From NCBI GenBank assembly GCA_025964065.1, contig JAOPZO010000347.1, positions 1-11,934 on the forward strand: a stretch of 11,934 nt of DNA, given 5' to 3'. Under the pieces are notes generated by a model. It saw nothing but the letters and a program-made list of their open reading frames with translations. It was not told the DNA's origin and searched no databases. Within the stretch, counting starts at the first letter, position 1. Each line of letters starts with the position of its first letter. The DNA comes from Solirubrobacterales bacterium (GTDB taxonomy: Bacteria > Actinomycetota > Thermoleophilia > Solirubrobacterales > Solirubrobacteraceae). Shown here one piece after another: positions 1-7,072 of the stretch. A program made the position numbers and the translations under genes.

Positions 1-664
1 CGTCGGAGCGGTGGCCCGAGGCCGCGAGGCCCTTCGCGGCGGCGCGGACGAGCCCGCGGTAGATCACGGGCGACTGCGGCTGCACCCGGCCGCGGACCCG
101 CGCGTACTGCGGCGTGAGCCACCCGCCCTGGTTCGGCTCGTTCCAGACGGACCAGCGCTCGACGCGCGGGAGGACGGCGCCGCCCCCGTCCTCGTCCGCG
201 TAGCTGCCGGAGTACCGCGTGCCGAGCGCCTGCACGAAGCGCTTGAAGTGCGTCGCGTTCGGCCGGCAGGTCCGCAGCGCGCCCGTCCTGCACCCGGAGG
301 CCCAGTGCGGGATCGGGCTCGAGGGGGAGAGGACGACGCCGAGGCCGCGCGCGGCGGCGCCCCGCACCAGCGCGTCGTACCGGTTCCACGCGGCGGCCCC
401 GTAATCCGCCGGGTCGCTCCCGTCGAAGCCGGACGGCCGCTTGCGCGACGTGGGCCGGGGCGCGACCTTCGCCCAGAAGACGATGGAGTGCACCGCGTCG
501 ACCCCGAGGGCCTGGAGGTCGTCCAGGCCGCTCTCGCGTGCGGCGTCGCTCCCCAGGACGAGCTGCGCGTCGTCCTGGAACAGGGACTCCTGGGAGGAGG
601 AGGCGAGCGCCGGGGCCGCCGAGGCGAGCAGGGCGGCCACGAGCGCGGCCGCGCCCGTCCTCAG
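1..664 (-). CDS. Secreted GH-A-like glycoside hydrolase, paralog 1 (3' part outside window)
   Basis: Probably an exported TIM-barrel glycoside hydrolase, seen for its first ~221 codons; the rest lies beyond the left edge. The minus frame (plus-strand codons starting at 2, 5, 8...) is open across 1-664 and reads as a signal peptide (RTGAAALVAALLASAAPALA, cleavage after ALA) and then a mature chain aligning with the next gene. Shared blocks are LGVDAVHS near the N-terminus, FVQALGTRYSG in the middle, and WSVWNEPNQGGWLTPQ, whose Glu (codon 137-139) is the expected acid/base residue of clan GH-A enzymes. The nucleophile strand falls outside the window. It starts only 19 bases after the stop of its paralog, so the two are probably cotranscribed. 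The start is uncertain: there is no in-frame ATG or TTG; CTG at 664 gives a complete signal peptide, while GTG at 640 would remove its charged n-region. The substrate is unknown; GH5- and GH39-like families are the nearest guesses. Confidence 0.83.
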   Translation of the reverse strand, partial: MRTGAAALVAALLASAAPALASSSQESLFQDDAQLVLGSDAARESGLDDLQALGVDAVHSIVFWAKVAPRPTSRKRPSGFDGSDPADYGAAAWNRYDALVRGAAARGLGVVLSPSSPIPHWASGCRTGALRTCRPNATHFKRFVQALGTRYSGSYADEDGGGAVLPRVERWSVWNEPNQGGWLTPQYARVRGRVQPQSPVIYRGLVRAAAKGLAASGHRSD

Positions 665-683
665 GCGAGAGCGGGGCGCCCGC

Positions 684-2261
684 TCAGACCGGCTTCTCGG
701 CCGAGGTGAAGTTGAACGGGATCTGCGCGCCCTTCCACACCGCCCGGACCAGCCCGCGGCCCGGCGTGTCCACCGAGGCGAAGAAGTAGCCGAGCCGCGA
801 GGTCGCGAGCGGCGCGTTGAACGGGATCCAGTCCGACGAGCCGTCCGCCGGCTTGAACTGGAGCTGCACGGTGTCCGGGGTGCCGCCGGGCGGCACGTTG
901 TCGCGGAAGCGGATCTGTCCGAAGACCGTCGTCTTGGGCTGGCCCGTCGCGGGGTCGGGCGCGCCCGGCGCGGCGAGGAACGGGAACGCGTAGGCGGTCG
1001 CCGCGGGCTTCGCCCTGTCCTGGGCGTCGAAGAGGCCCGACTGGTACGTGCCCCAGTAGGGCCGCGAGCCCGTCTTGAAGCGCTTGACCGGGAGGACGTC
1101 ACGGAGCAGGAACTGCGTGTGGGCGGCCACGCGCGGGTTGAGGTAGGTGAGCGCCTCGCTCTGCGCGATGTAGTCGGCCTGCTGCTGCAGGCTCACGCCG
1201 GCGAACGGGTCGGGCGGCGCGGTCTCGTAGCCGAACTCCGTCGACATGATCGGCATCCCCGAGCGGATGTTGCCCGTGGCCGCGAGGCCGTCGAGCAGCG
1301 TGCCGAGCTCACTCAGGTTCGCAAGCGTGATCGAGTTCGGGTCCTTCTCGGGCACGCTCGGGGCGAGCGTGCGCGTGTAGGGGTGGTGCGCGAACGCGGT
1401 TGCGACGACCGGGCCGTCCTTCTTGAAGCGGCTGCAGCCGGCGCTCCTGTGGCCCGGGCCGCAGAGGAACTCCGAGACGAACGTGCGGACGCCCATCGCG
1501 GACGTCGTCGTCTTCCGCGACACCGAGCGCGGGGCGGTCTCGCCGACGAGGATCGTGTCGTTGCCGTGGCCCGTGGAGACGAGCGCCCGGCGGCCGAAGG
1601 CGTACAGATCGCGGTAGATCTCCGGCGAGACCGGCTTGCCGCCGAGCCACTGCGGGCGCAGCCAGCCGCCCTGGTTCGGCTCGTTCCAGATGGACCAGAA
1701 GGACACGCGCGCAAGGCGGCCCCTGCCGTCGTTCTCGTCGCGGAAGGTGCCGGAGTAACGCTTGCCGACGGCCTGCACGAACTTGTAGAACTCGCGCGGC
1801 TTCGGGCGCCACCACTTCGCGTCCTTCTTGTACTTCTTCGGCGGCTTGGTGTGCGCGAACGCCGGGCCGGGGCCCGTGACGTTGAAGTAGAGGCCCATGC
1901 CGAGCGTGTCGACGGCCTTCGTGAGGCGGTCGTAGCGGTCCCACACGGCCGACGGGTACGCGCGGGGGTTCTCCGCTCCGAGCCTCTTGAAGCGGTCGTA
2001 GCGCTTCTTCGTCTTCAGGACCTCGTCGCCGAGGACCGACCACAGGAGCGTGACGCGGACCGTGTCGACCCCCAGGCCCTTCATGCGCCGCAGCGCCGCG
2101 TCGCGCGTGTCGTCGTTGCGGTAGACGAGCAGGTCGTCGTCCATCATCATCGACAGCTGGTTCTCGGATGCGGCCGCGGGGCTCGCGGTGCTCGAGAAGG
2201 CGGCGCACAGGGCGAGGCACGCCAGGGTGGCGCGCAGCAGCGTGCGAGGGGTCAGCGGCAT
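684..2261 (-). CDS. Secreted GH-A-like glycoside hydrolase, paralog 2 (complete)
   Basis: A 525-residue exported protein. Residues 1-31 form a signal peptide (Arg-containing n-region, hydrophobic core, SPAAA cleavage region). The central part fits a (beta/alpha)8 glycoside hydrolase: WSIWNEPNQGG at 189-199 carries the probable acid/base Glu194, and IMSTEFGYET at 338-347 carries the probable nucleophile Glu342, placed as in clan GH-A. HHPYTR at 292-297 is a further barrel-strand motif. From about 440 to the end lies a beta-rich stretch that may be an accessory domain. The start is ATG 2261, preceded on the minus strand by AGGAG 5 bases away. It stands upstream of a diverged tandem paralog. Family membership is inferred from the two Glu motifs; the substrate cannot be read from sequence, and polysaccharide or glycoside turnover outside the cell is the likely role. 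Confidence 0.9.
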   Translation of the reverse strand: MPLTPRTLLRATLACLALCAAFSSTASPAAASENQLSMMMDDDLLVYRNDDTRDAALRRMKGLGVDTVRVTLLWSVLGDEVLKTKKRYDRFKRLGAENPRAYPSAVWDRYDRLTKAVDTLGMGLYFNVTGPGPAFAHTKPPKKYKKDAKWWRPKPREFYKFVQAVGKRYSGTFRDENDGRGRLARVSFWSIWNEPNQGGWLRPQWLGGKPVSPEIYRDLYAFGRRALVSTGHGNDTILVGETAPRSVSRKTTTSAMGVRTFVSEFLCGPGHRSAGCSRFKKDGPVVATAFAHHPYTRTLAPSVPEKDPNSITLANLSELGTLLDGLAATGNIRSGMPIMSTEFGYETAPPDPFAGVSLQQQADYIAQSEALTYLNPRVAAHTQFLLRDVLPVKRFKTGSRPYWGTYQSGLFDAQDRAKPAATAYAFPFLAAPGAPDPATGQPKTTVFGQIRFRDNVPPGGTPDTVQLQFKPADGSSDWIPFNAPLATSRLGYFFASVDTPGRGLVRAVWKGAQIPFNFTSAEKPV

Positions 2262-2266
2262 CGGGG

Positions 2267-2271
2267 CTCCT
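2267..2271 (-). promoter_or_regulatory. Ribosome binding site of the glycoside hydrolase at 2261
   Basis: AGGAG on the minus strand, 5 bases ahead of ATG 2261; it supports this start and shows that this gene has a leader, unlike several others in the window. Confidence 0.7.
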
Positions 2272-2298
2272 GCAGTAATGGTGACGGCGGCGAACGGC

Positions 2299-2323
2299 GA
2301 GGGCGACCGGTTGGATCGCCCTC
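2299..2323. repeat. Perfect 8-bp inverted repeat in the sodA-hydrolase gap
   Basis: GAGGGCGA at 2299-2306 and TCGCCCTC at 2316-2323 are exact reverse complements around a 9-base loop. It lies 38 bases upstream of the hydrolase start at 2261 and about 70 bases past the sodA stop. There is no T-run, and a separate hairpin already follows sodA, so an operator or 5'-leader hairpin for the hydrolase genes is as plausible as a second terminator. Confidence 0.6.
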
Positions 2324-2368
2324 ACACCGAACGCGAGCGTACCGCGGGAGTTGCGGCCCGGAGCCGCT

Positions 2369-2388
2369 CGGGGGAGGAAGCTCCCCCG
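2369..2388 (-). terminator. Hairpin terminator after sodA
   Basis: CGGGGGAG (2369-2376) pairs perfectly with CTCCCCCG (2381-2388) across a 4-base loop, 5 bases past the sodA stop codon. It is an 8-bp GC-rich stem without a U-tract, a form common among actinobacterial terminators. It could also protect the 3' end. Confidence 0.7.
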
Positions 2389-2393
2389 ACGCC

Positions 2394-2999
<606 letters not shown>

Positions 3000-3006
3000 G
3001 CGGCTG

Positions 3007-3012
3007 TCTCCT
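3007..3012 (-). promoter_or_regulatory. Ribosome binding site of sodA
   Basis: AGGAGA on the minus strand, 7 bases before ATG 2999. It fixes the start at the conserved MAYEVPALPY rather than at an upstream in-frame codon. Confidence 0.8.
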
Positions 3013-3023
3013 GGACGTTCGAT

Positions 3024-3041
3024 TTCAGGGTGTGCCCTGAA
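3024..3041. promoter_or_regulatory. 18-bp palindrome in the sodA/proS divergent promoter region
   Basis: TTCAGGG (3024-3030) and CCCTGAA (3035-3041) form a perfect 7-bp inverted repeat with a 4-base spacer. On the minus strand a possible sodA -10 box (TAGGTT, 3045 down to 3040) overlaps its edge, so the expected sodA transcription start falls inside it. This is the geometry of a repressor operator or a 5'-UTR hairpin. No known regulator consensus was recognised. Confidence 0.55.
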
Positions 3042-3057
3042 CCTATACCCCCGGGAC

Positions 3058-3084
3058 TTGCATTCCCGACCGCCCAAGTAGCAT
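3058..3084 (+). promoter_or_regulatory. Probable proS promoter with leaderless geometry
   Basis: TAGCAT at 3079-3084 is a -10-like box whose end is 7 bases before ATG 3092, so transcription would begin at or beside the A of the start codon. A candidate -35, TTGCAT at 3058-3063, stands 15 bases upstream of it, slightly short. No ribosome binding site precedes the ATG, which agrees with a leaderless mRNA. Confidence 0.5.
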
Positions 3085-3091
3085 CGGCCCG

Positions 3092-4765
3092 ATGCGCCTG
3101 TCCCACCTCCTGCTGCCCACCGAGCGCCAGCCCCCGGCGGACGCCGAGGCGCTCTCGCACAAGCTCATGGTGCGCGCGGGGCTCATCCGCCAGGTCGGCG
3201 CCGGGCTGTGGACGTGGATGCCCGCGGGGTGGCGGATCCACCAGAAGGCCGTTCAGATCATCCGGGAGGAGATGGACGGGATCGGCGCCCAGGAGATGTC
3301 CATGCCGCTCATCACGCCGGCGGAGCACTGGGTCACCTCCGGCCGCCACGACAGCGTCGGCGCCGAGCTCTTCCGCTTCCAGGACCGCAAGCGCGCGGAC
3401 ATGGTCCTCGCGATGAGCCACGAGGAGACCGTGACCTTCCACGTCTCCTCGCTCGTGCGCTCCTACCGCCAGCTGCCCCTGCAGCTCTACCACTTCCAGC
3501 TCAAGGGCCGGGACGAGGCGCGCCCGCGCGCCGGCCTGCTCCGCACGCGCGAGTTCGTCATGAAGGACGCGTACTCGTTCGACCGCGACGAGGAGGGCCT
3601 CGACGTCACCTACGAGCTCCAGCGCGCGGCCTACCACCGCATCTTCGAGCGTGCGGGCCTGCGTTTCTACGAGTGCGAGGCGGACGTCGGGATGATGGGC
3701 GGCTCGGGCGCGCACGAGTTCATGGCGCCGTGCGCCGCGGGGGAGAACGACGTCGTGCTCGCCCCGGGGTACTCCGCGAACCTCGAGATCGCGAGCGCGG
3801 ACCCGCAGCCGGTCCCGCCGCTCCCCGACGCCGTGCAGGGCGAGCTCCACACCCCGGGGCAGACCACGGTGGAGGCCGTCGCCGGCGCGCTCGGCGTGCA
3901 CCCCGGCAACCTGCTGAAGGCCTTCCCGGTCGTCACGGAGTCCCGCGGCCTCGTGATGGTCATGGTCCGCGGCGATCACCGCGTGAACGAGCTCAAGCTC
4001 ACCACGAAGCTCGGCGAGCCGTTCAAGCAGGCCACGCCCGAGCAGCTCGGCGGCGCCGGGATGCACCCGGGCTTCCTCGGGCCGAGCGCCGAGGTGCAGA
4101 CGCTGTACGACGCCGCCGTCACCCCGGGCCGCTACGTCGTCGGTGCCGGCAAGCCGGACCACCACGTCGTCGTGGACCTCGAGGGGGGCGAGCGCATCGA
4201 CGTGCGGACGGTCGAGGAGGGGGACACGGTCGGCGGCCACCCCGTCGTCATCGAGCCCGCGATCGAGATCGGGAACATCTTCAAGCTCGGGACGCGGTAC
4301 TCCGAGCCGTTCGGGGCGAGCTACGTCGACGAAGCGGGCAAGACGCGCCCGATCGTCATGGGCTCCTACGGCGTCGGCCCCGCCCGGATGGTCGCCGCCG
4401 CCGCGGAGCAGTGGGGCGACGAGCGGGGGATCGCATGGCCGAGGGCGCTCGCTCCCTGGGACGTCGAGCTCGTCGGCATCGGCAAGGCCGGGACCCCGGA
4501 GCGCGACGCGGCCGAGGCGCTCTACGCGGAGCTGCAGGCGAGCGCGCTCGACGTCCTGTACGACGACCGGGAGGCCAAGCCGGGCGAGAAGTTCGCGGAC
4601 GCGGAGCTCCTCGGCGTGCCGCTGCGGCTCACGCTCGGCAAGCGCTCGCTCGAGTCGGGGCAGCTCGAGGCGCAGCGGCGCCGCGGCCGTGAGGACGTCG
4701 AGGGCGGCGTCCCGATCGGCGGTGCGGCCGCTGCCGTGGAGGCGCTGTGGCACGAGCTCCCCTAG
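3092..4765 (+). CDS. proS: Proline--tRNA ligase (bacterial type, with editing insertion)
   Basis: Charges tRNA-Pro with proline. The 557 residues match the bacterial ProRS layout. Motif 1 region lies near 58-75 (EEMDGIGAQEMSMP). Motif 2 is the loop around 146-164 with RTREFVMKDAYSFD. A YbaK-like editing insertion at about 225-385 includes GDHRVNELKL. Motif 3, GSYGVGPARMVAA, is at 424-436. A C-terminal anticodon-binding domain from about 455 ends in LGVPLRLTLGKR. The start ATG 3092 is in the leaderless context of a TAGCAT box, and a product beginning MRLSHLLLPT is normal for the family. It ends inside the start of the next gene, overlapping by 19 bases, which suggests coupling. The invariant class II Arg residues are present, and no key residue is seen to be missing. 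Confidence 0.97.
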   Translation: MRLSHLLLPTERQPPADAEALSHKLMVRAGLIRQVGAGLWTWMPAGWRIHQKAVQIIREEMDGIGAQEMSMPLITPAEHWVTSGRHDSVGAELFRFQDRKRADMVLAMSHEETVTFHVSSLVRSYRQLPLQLYHFQLKGRDEARPRAGLLRTREFVMKDAYSFDRDEEGLDVTYELQRAAYHRIFERAGLRFYECEADVGMMGGSGAHEFMAPCAAGENDVVLAPGYSANLEIASADPQPVPPLPDAVQGELHTPGQTTVEAVAGALGVHPGNLLKAFPVVTESRGLVMVMVRGDHRVNELKLTTKLGEPFKQATPEQLGGAGMHPGFLGPSAEVQTLYDAAVTPGRYVVGAGKPDHHVVVDLEGGERIDVRTVEEGDTVGGHPVVIEPAIEIGNIFKLGTRYSEPFGASYVDEAGKTRPIVMGSYGVGPARMVAAAAEQWGDERGIAWPRALAPWDVELVGIGKAGTPERDAAEALYAELQASALDVLYDDREAKPGEKFADAELLGVPLRLTLGKRSLESGQLEAQRRRGREDVEGGVPIGGAAAAVEALWHELP

Positions 4766-5496
4766 GCCCGAAGGAGACCGAGGAGGGGCGGCTGGCGCGC
4801 GAGGCGCTCGGCCCGAAGCCGGGGCGCGAGGCGCCCGTGGCCGAGCGTGCGGCCCACGCGCGCGAGCGCACGCGGCTCACCTTCCGCCGGCTCTCCGGGC
4901 TCGACCGCTCCGGGCCGCCGCCCGAGCAGACCGCCTACGGCCAGCCCTGGCGGGTCTGGACGATCCCGAACGTCATCGGGTTCGTCCGCGCGATCCTCAT
5001 CCCGATCTTCCTCGTGACCGCCTTCTCCTCGGAGAACGGCACGGACGCCCTGCCGGCGGTGCTGTTCGCCGTCTGCGCCTGGGGCGACTACGCCGACGGG
5101 ATCACCGCGCGCATCACGGGCCAGTACTCGCGCCTCGGCGCGCTCATGGACCCGGTCATCGACCGCTGCCTCGTCATCTCGGGCGTCGTGGTCGTCTTCG
5201 CGTTCGACCTCCTGCCGCGCTGGGCGCTCGTCCTGCTCGTCCTCCGCGAGCTGTACGTCCTCTACAACGGGCGCATCGCCCTCAAGGAGCAGCTCGAGCT
5301 CAAGATCAACTGGCCGGGCCGCATCGCGGTCGGCCCGGTGATGTCCGCGCTGTTCTTCGCGCTCTGCGACCTGCGGACGCTCGCGGCCGTGTTCCTCTAC
5401 ATCGGCCTGGCCCTCTCGTACTACGCGGCGTTCCTGTACCGGCGCGAGGGGCGGCGGCAGCGCGCAAGCCGGGGTGCACCCTCAACTCGAGCTTGA
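4747..5496 (+). CDS. CDP-alcohol phosphatidyltransferase, integral membrane
   Basis: Transfers a phosphatidyl group from CDP-diacylglycerol to an alcohol in phospholipid synthesis at the cytoplasmic membrane. The family signature D-x2-D-G-x2-A-R-x8-G-x3-D-x3-D is complete: Asp114, Asp117, Gly118, Ala121, Arg122, Gly131, Asp135 and Asp139. The C-terminal 175 residues hold about six hydrophobic segments (roughly 76-94, 101-113, 140-155, 158-173, 194-207 and 212-232). The first ~70 residues are hydrophilic and basic, an extension not needed for catalysis. The GTG start at 4747 overlaps proS by 19 bases and has GGAGG 4 bases upstream, which is close; GTG 4837 is an alternative that would remove 30 residues. 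Phosphatidylglycerophosphate or cardiolipin synthase are the likeliest activities, but the alcohol acceptor cannot be read from the motif. Confidence 0.85.
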   Translation: MARAPLGPKETEEGRLAREALGPKPGREAPVAERAAHARERTRLTFRRLSGLDRSGPPPEQTAYGQPWRVWTIPNVIGFVRAILIPIFLVTAFSSENGTDALPAVLFAVCAWGDYADGITARITGQYSRLGALMDPVIDRCLVISGVVVVFAFDLLPRWALVLLVLRELYVLYNGRIALKEQLELKINWPGRIAVGPVMSALFFALCDLRTLAAVFLYIGLALSYYAAFLYRREGRRQRASRGAPSTRA

Positions 5497-5523
5497 GGCG
5501 CGGCGCCCCGGCGCTGGTAGCAT
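5493..5523 (+). promoter_or_regulatory. Probable promoter of the rsiG-garA-ftsR-apt operon
   Basis: TAGCAT at 5518-5523 ends 8 bases before ATG 5532, repeating the hexamer and nearly the spacing seen before proS. TTGAGG at 5493-5498 could be a -35, with a long 19-base spacer. No Shine-Dalgarno sequence precedes the ATG, so a leaderless mRNA is likely. The region also contains a short inverted repeat, CTCAA (5481-5485) with TTGAG (5493-5497), overlapping the stop of the upstream gene. Confidence 0.5.
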
Positions 5524-5531
5524 CGCGCGCC

Positions 5532-5789
5532 ATGGACACCTTCCCCGACTTAGGCTCCCTGACGGATCAGGAGCTGAAGGACCTCATCCAGCAGCTCACG
5601 GAAGAGGAGATCGACATCTCCTACAAGCGCCGGATCCTGCACGGGAAGATCGACATCCTCCGCGCCGAGCTCGTGAACCGCCTCCGCAAGAAGCACGAGG
5701 GCGGCGAGGACGTCATCACGGGCGCGGACGTGCAGCGCCTCACGGACATCCTCGCGGGTCGCGCCTCCGGCGAGACCGACCTCTCCTAG
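5532..5789 (+). CDS. rsiG: RsiG-like c-di-GMP-responsive anti-sigma factor homolog (single motif)
   Basis: An 85-residue helical protein. Residues 9-55 look like a helical hairpin or coiled coil, followed by a short polar tail. Its centre matches the c-di-GMP signature of Streptomyces RsiG, E-x3-S-x2-R-x3-Q-x3-D, as Glu26, Ser30, Arg33, His37 and Asp41, with His where Streptomyces has Gln. In Streptomyces, RsiG bound to c-di-GMP sequesters the sporulation sigma factor WhiG and carries two motif copies; Rubrobacter-type homologs carry one and act as dimers. This protein has one, so a dimer that shares c-di-GMP is inferred. It leads a five-gene operon; the next gene starts 12 bases downstream, and its ribosome site overlaps this stop codon. 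No WhiG-like sigma gene is in the window. Sigma binding is unproven; a coiled-coil protein of other function remains possible. Confidence 0.75.
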   Translation: MDTFPDLGSLTDQELKDLIQQLTEEEIDISYKRRILHGKIDILRAELVNRLRKKHEGGEDVITGADVQRLTDILAGRASGETDLS

Positions 5790-5801
5790 GGGGCGACCGG
5801 C

Positions 5802-6281
5802 GTGGCGCTCCACTGCCCCGAGTGCGGCTTCACGAACGCCGAGGGCTCGAACTACTGCCAGCGCTGCGGGTCGTTCATCGGCGCGCAGGCGCCCGAGGGC
5901 GGCGTCGCCGAGGGCCAGACGGCGACGTACCGCGTCGGCGAGACCGGGGAGTTCATCCCGGTCGAGATCGGCGACGTCGTCGACGCCAGGGGCGCGGCGC
6001 TCGTCATCCGCTCGGGCGGCGGCCGGACGGGGGAGTCCTTCGTCCTGGAAGCCGATCGCATGTCGATCGGCCGGCGGCCCGACGCCGACATCTTCCTCGA
6101 CGACGTCACGGTCTCCCGCGACCACGCGATGCTCGTGCACCGCTCCGATGAGTGGTTCCTCGACGACCTCGGCTCGCTGAACGGCACGTACGTCAACCGC
6201 CAGCGCATCGAGTCCCAGCGGCTCGGCGACGGCGACGAGCTGCAGGTCGGCAAGTACAAGCTCACGTTCCTGTCGCGATGA
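5802..6281 (+). CDS. garA: GarA/OdhI-type FHA domain protein with N-terminal zinc ribbon
   Basis: A 159-residue cytoplasmic phosphopeptide-binding protein. In mycobacteria and corynebacteria the family (GarA, OdhI) controls 2-oxoglutarate metabolism through Ser/Thr kinase phosphorylation. The C-terminal FHA domain (about 66-157) has Gly90-Arg91, Ser105-x2-His108 and Asn127-Gly128. Its run IFLDDVTVSR and the block GSLNGTYVNR are nearly identical to GarA as I remember it. The N-terminus differs: a CPECG...CQRCG zinc ribbon (Cys5, Cys8, Cys19, Cys22). The segment GQTATYRVGE at 38-47 sits where GarA has its phosphorylated ETT motif, so Thr40 or Thr42 may be the acceptor. The GTG start at 5802 has AGGGGG 8 bases upstream. 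Its stop overlaps the start of the ftsR-like gene (ATGA), an order also known in mycobacteria (Rv1827-Rv1828). Confidence 0.93.
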   Translation: MALHCPECGFTNAEGSNYCQRCGSFIGAQAPEGGVAEGQTATYRVGETGEFIPVEIGDVVDARGAALVIRSGGGRTGESFVLEADRMSIGRRPDADIFLDDVTVSRDHAMLVHRSDEWFLDDLGSLNGTYVNRQRIESQRLGDGDELQVGKYKLTFLSR

Positions 6282-7072
6282 GCTCGCTGCCGCTCGACCC
6301 GCTGGCCCCGGCGCCGACCCACACGCCGGGCGGCTCCCGGGCGCGCGGGAAGGCGATGACCATCGGCGCGGTCTGCAAGGCGCTGGCGCAGGAGTTCCCG
6401 GACATCTCGATCTCGAAGATCCGCTACCTCGAGGACCAGAAGCTCCTGACGCCGCGGCGCACCGCGGGCGGCTACCGGCTCTACAGCTCGAGCGACGTGC
6501 AGCGCCTGCGCACGATCCTGCGCCTGCAGCGCGATGAATTCCTGCCGCTGCGGGTCATCCGCCAGGAGCTCGCGGCGGGCGCCGGCCGCGAGGACGAGGG
6601 CGAGCTGACGCCGGGCGGGGCGCCCGCGGTCACCGAGACCGAGGCCGAGACGCGGCGCCGCCGCCGCTCGAGCGTCTCCGTCCGCGAGAGCGGGGCGAAG
6701 TACTCCCTCGACGACGTCGTGGAGGACACCCGCGCGGACCCGAGCATGATCGCCGAGCTCGAGGACTTCGGCGTGATCCGCGGCGAGAAGCGCGGCGGCA
6801 CGACGTACTACGACGAGACGGAGCGCGAGATCGTGCGCGCGGTCACCGAGCTCGCGCGCTACGGCGTCGGCGGGCGCAACCTCCGTGCGTTCCGCACCTC
6901 CGCGGACCGCGAGGCCCAGCTGCTGCAGACGATCCTCGAGCCCGCCCTGCGCTCCCGCAACCCGGAGCGGCGCAAGGAGGCCGTCGAGGCGCTCGAGAAC
7001 CTCGCGGCGGTCACGACGCACCTCAAGCACCTGCTGCTGATCCGCGACCTGCGCAAGATCGCCGGCTCATGA
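6278..7072 (+). CDS. ftsR: FtsR-type MerR-family transcriptional regulator
   Basis: A 264-residue DNA-binding protein. Residues 27-98 form a MerR-type winged helix-turn-helix (ISISKIRYLEDQKLLTP, then GGYRLYSSSDVQRLR). A charged linker at about 102-140 includes a run of five arginines at 126-130. A second helical domain at 141-264 contains ARYGVGGRNLRAFRTSADR, the block that marks the Rv1828/FtsR group; Corynebacterium FtsR activates ftsZ. There is no Cys metal-binding motif, so it is not a classical metal sensor. Its position directly after a garA-type gene repeats the mycobacterial and corynebacterial order, which strengthens the assignment. ATG 6278 overlaps the upstream stop as ATGA and no ribosome site precedes it, implying translational coupling; ATG 6356 is an alternative start that would remove the 26-residue leader. 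Confidence 0.87.
   Translation: MSSLPLDPLAPAPTHTPGGSRARGKAMTIGAVCKALAQEFPDISISKIRYLEDQKLLTPRRTAGGYRLYSSSDVQRLRTILRLQRDEFLPLRVIRQELAAGAGREDEGELTPGGAPAVTETEAETRRRRRSSVSVRESGAKYSLDDVVEDTRADPSMIAELEDFGVIRGEKRGGTTYYDETEREIVRAVTELARYGVGGRNLRAFRTSADREAQLLQTILEPALRSRNPERRKEAVEALENLAAVTTHLKHLLLIRDLRKIAGS

Noticed and set aside
3000..3077. N-terminal extension of sodA to an upstream in-frame codon
   Set aside because: AGGAGA sits 7 bases before ATG 2999, and MAYEVPALPY is the usual family N-terminus.
6152..6277. Upstream in-frame start for the MerR-type gene
   Set aside because: It lies inside the FHA coding region; the ATGA overlap at 6278 is the natural coupled start.
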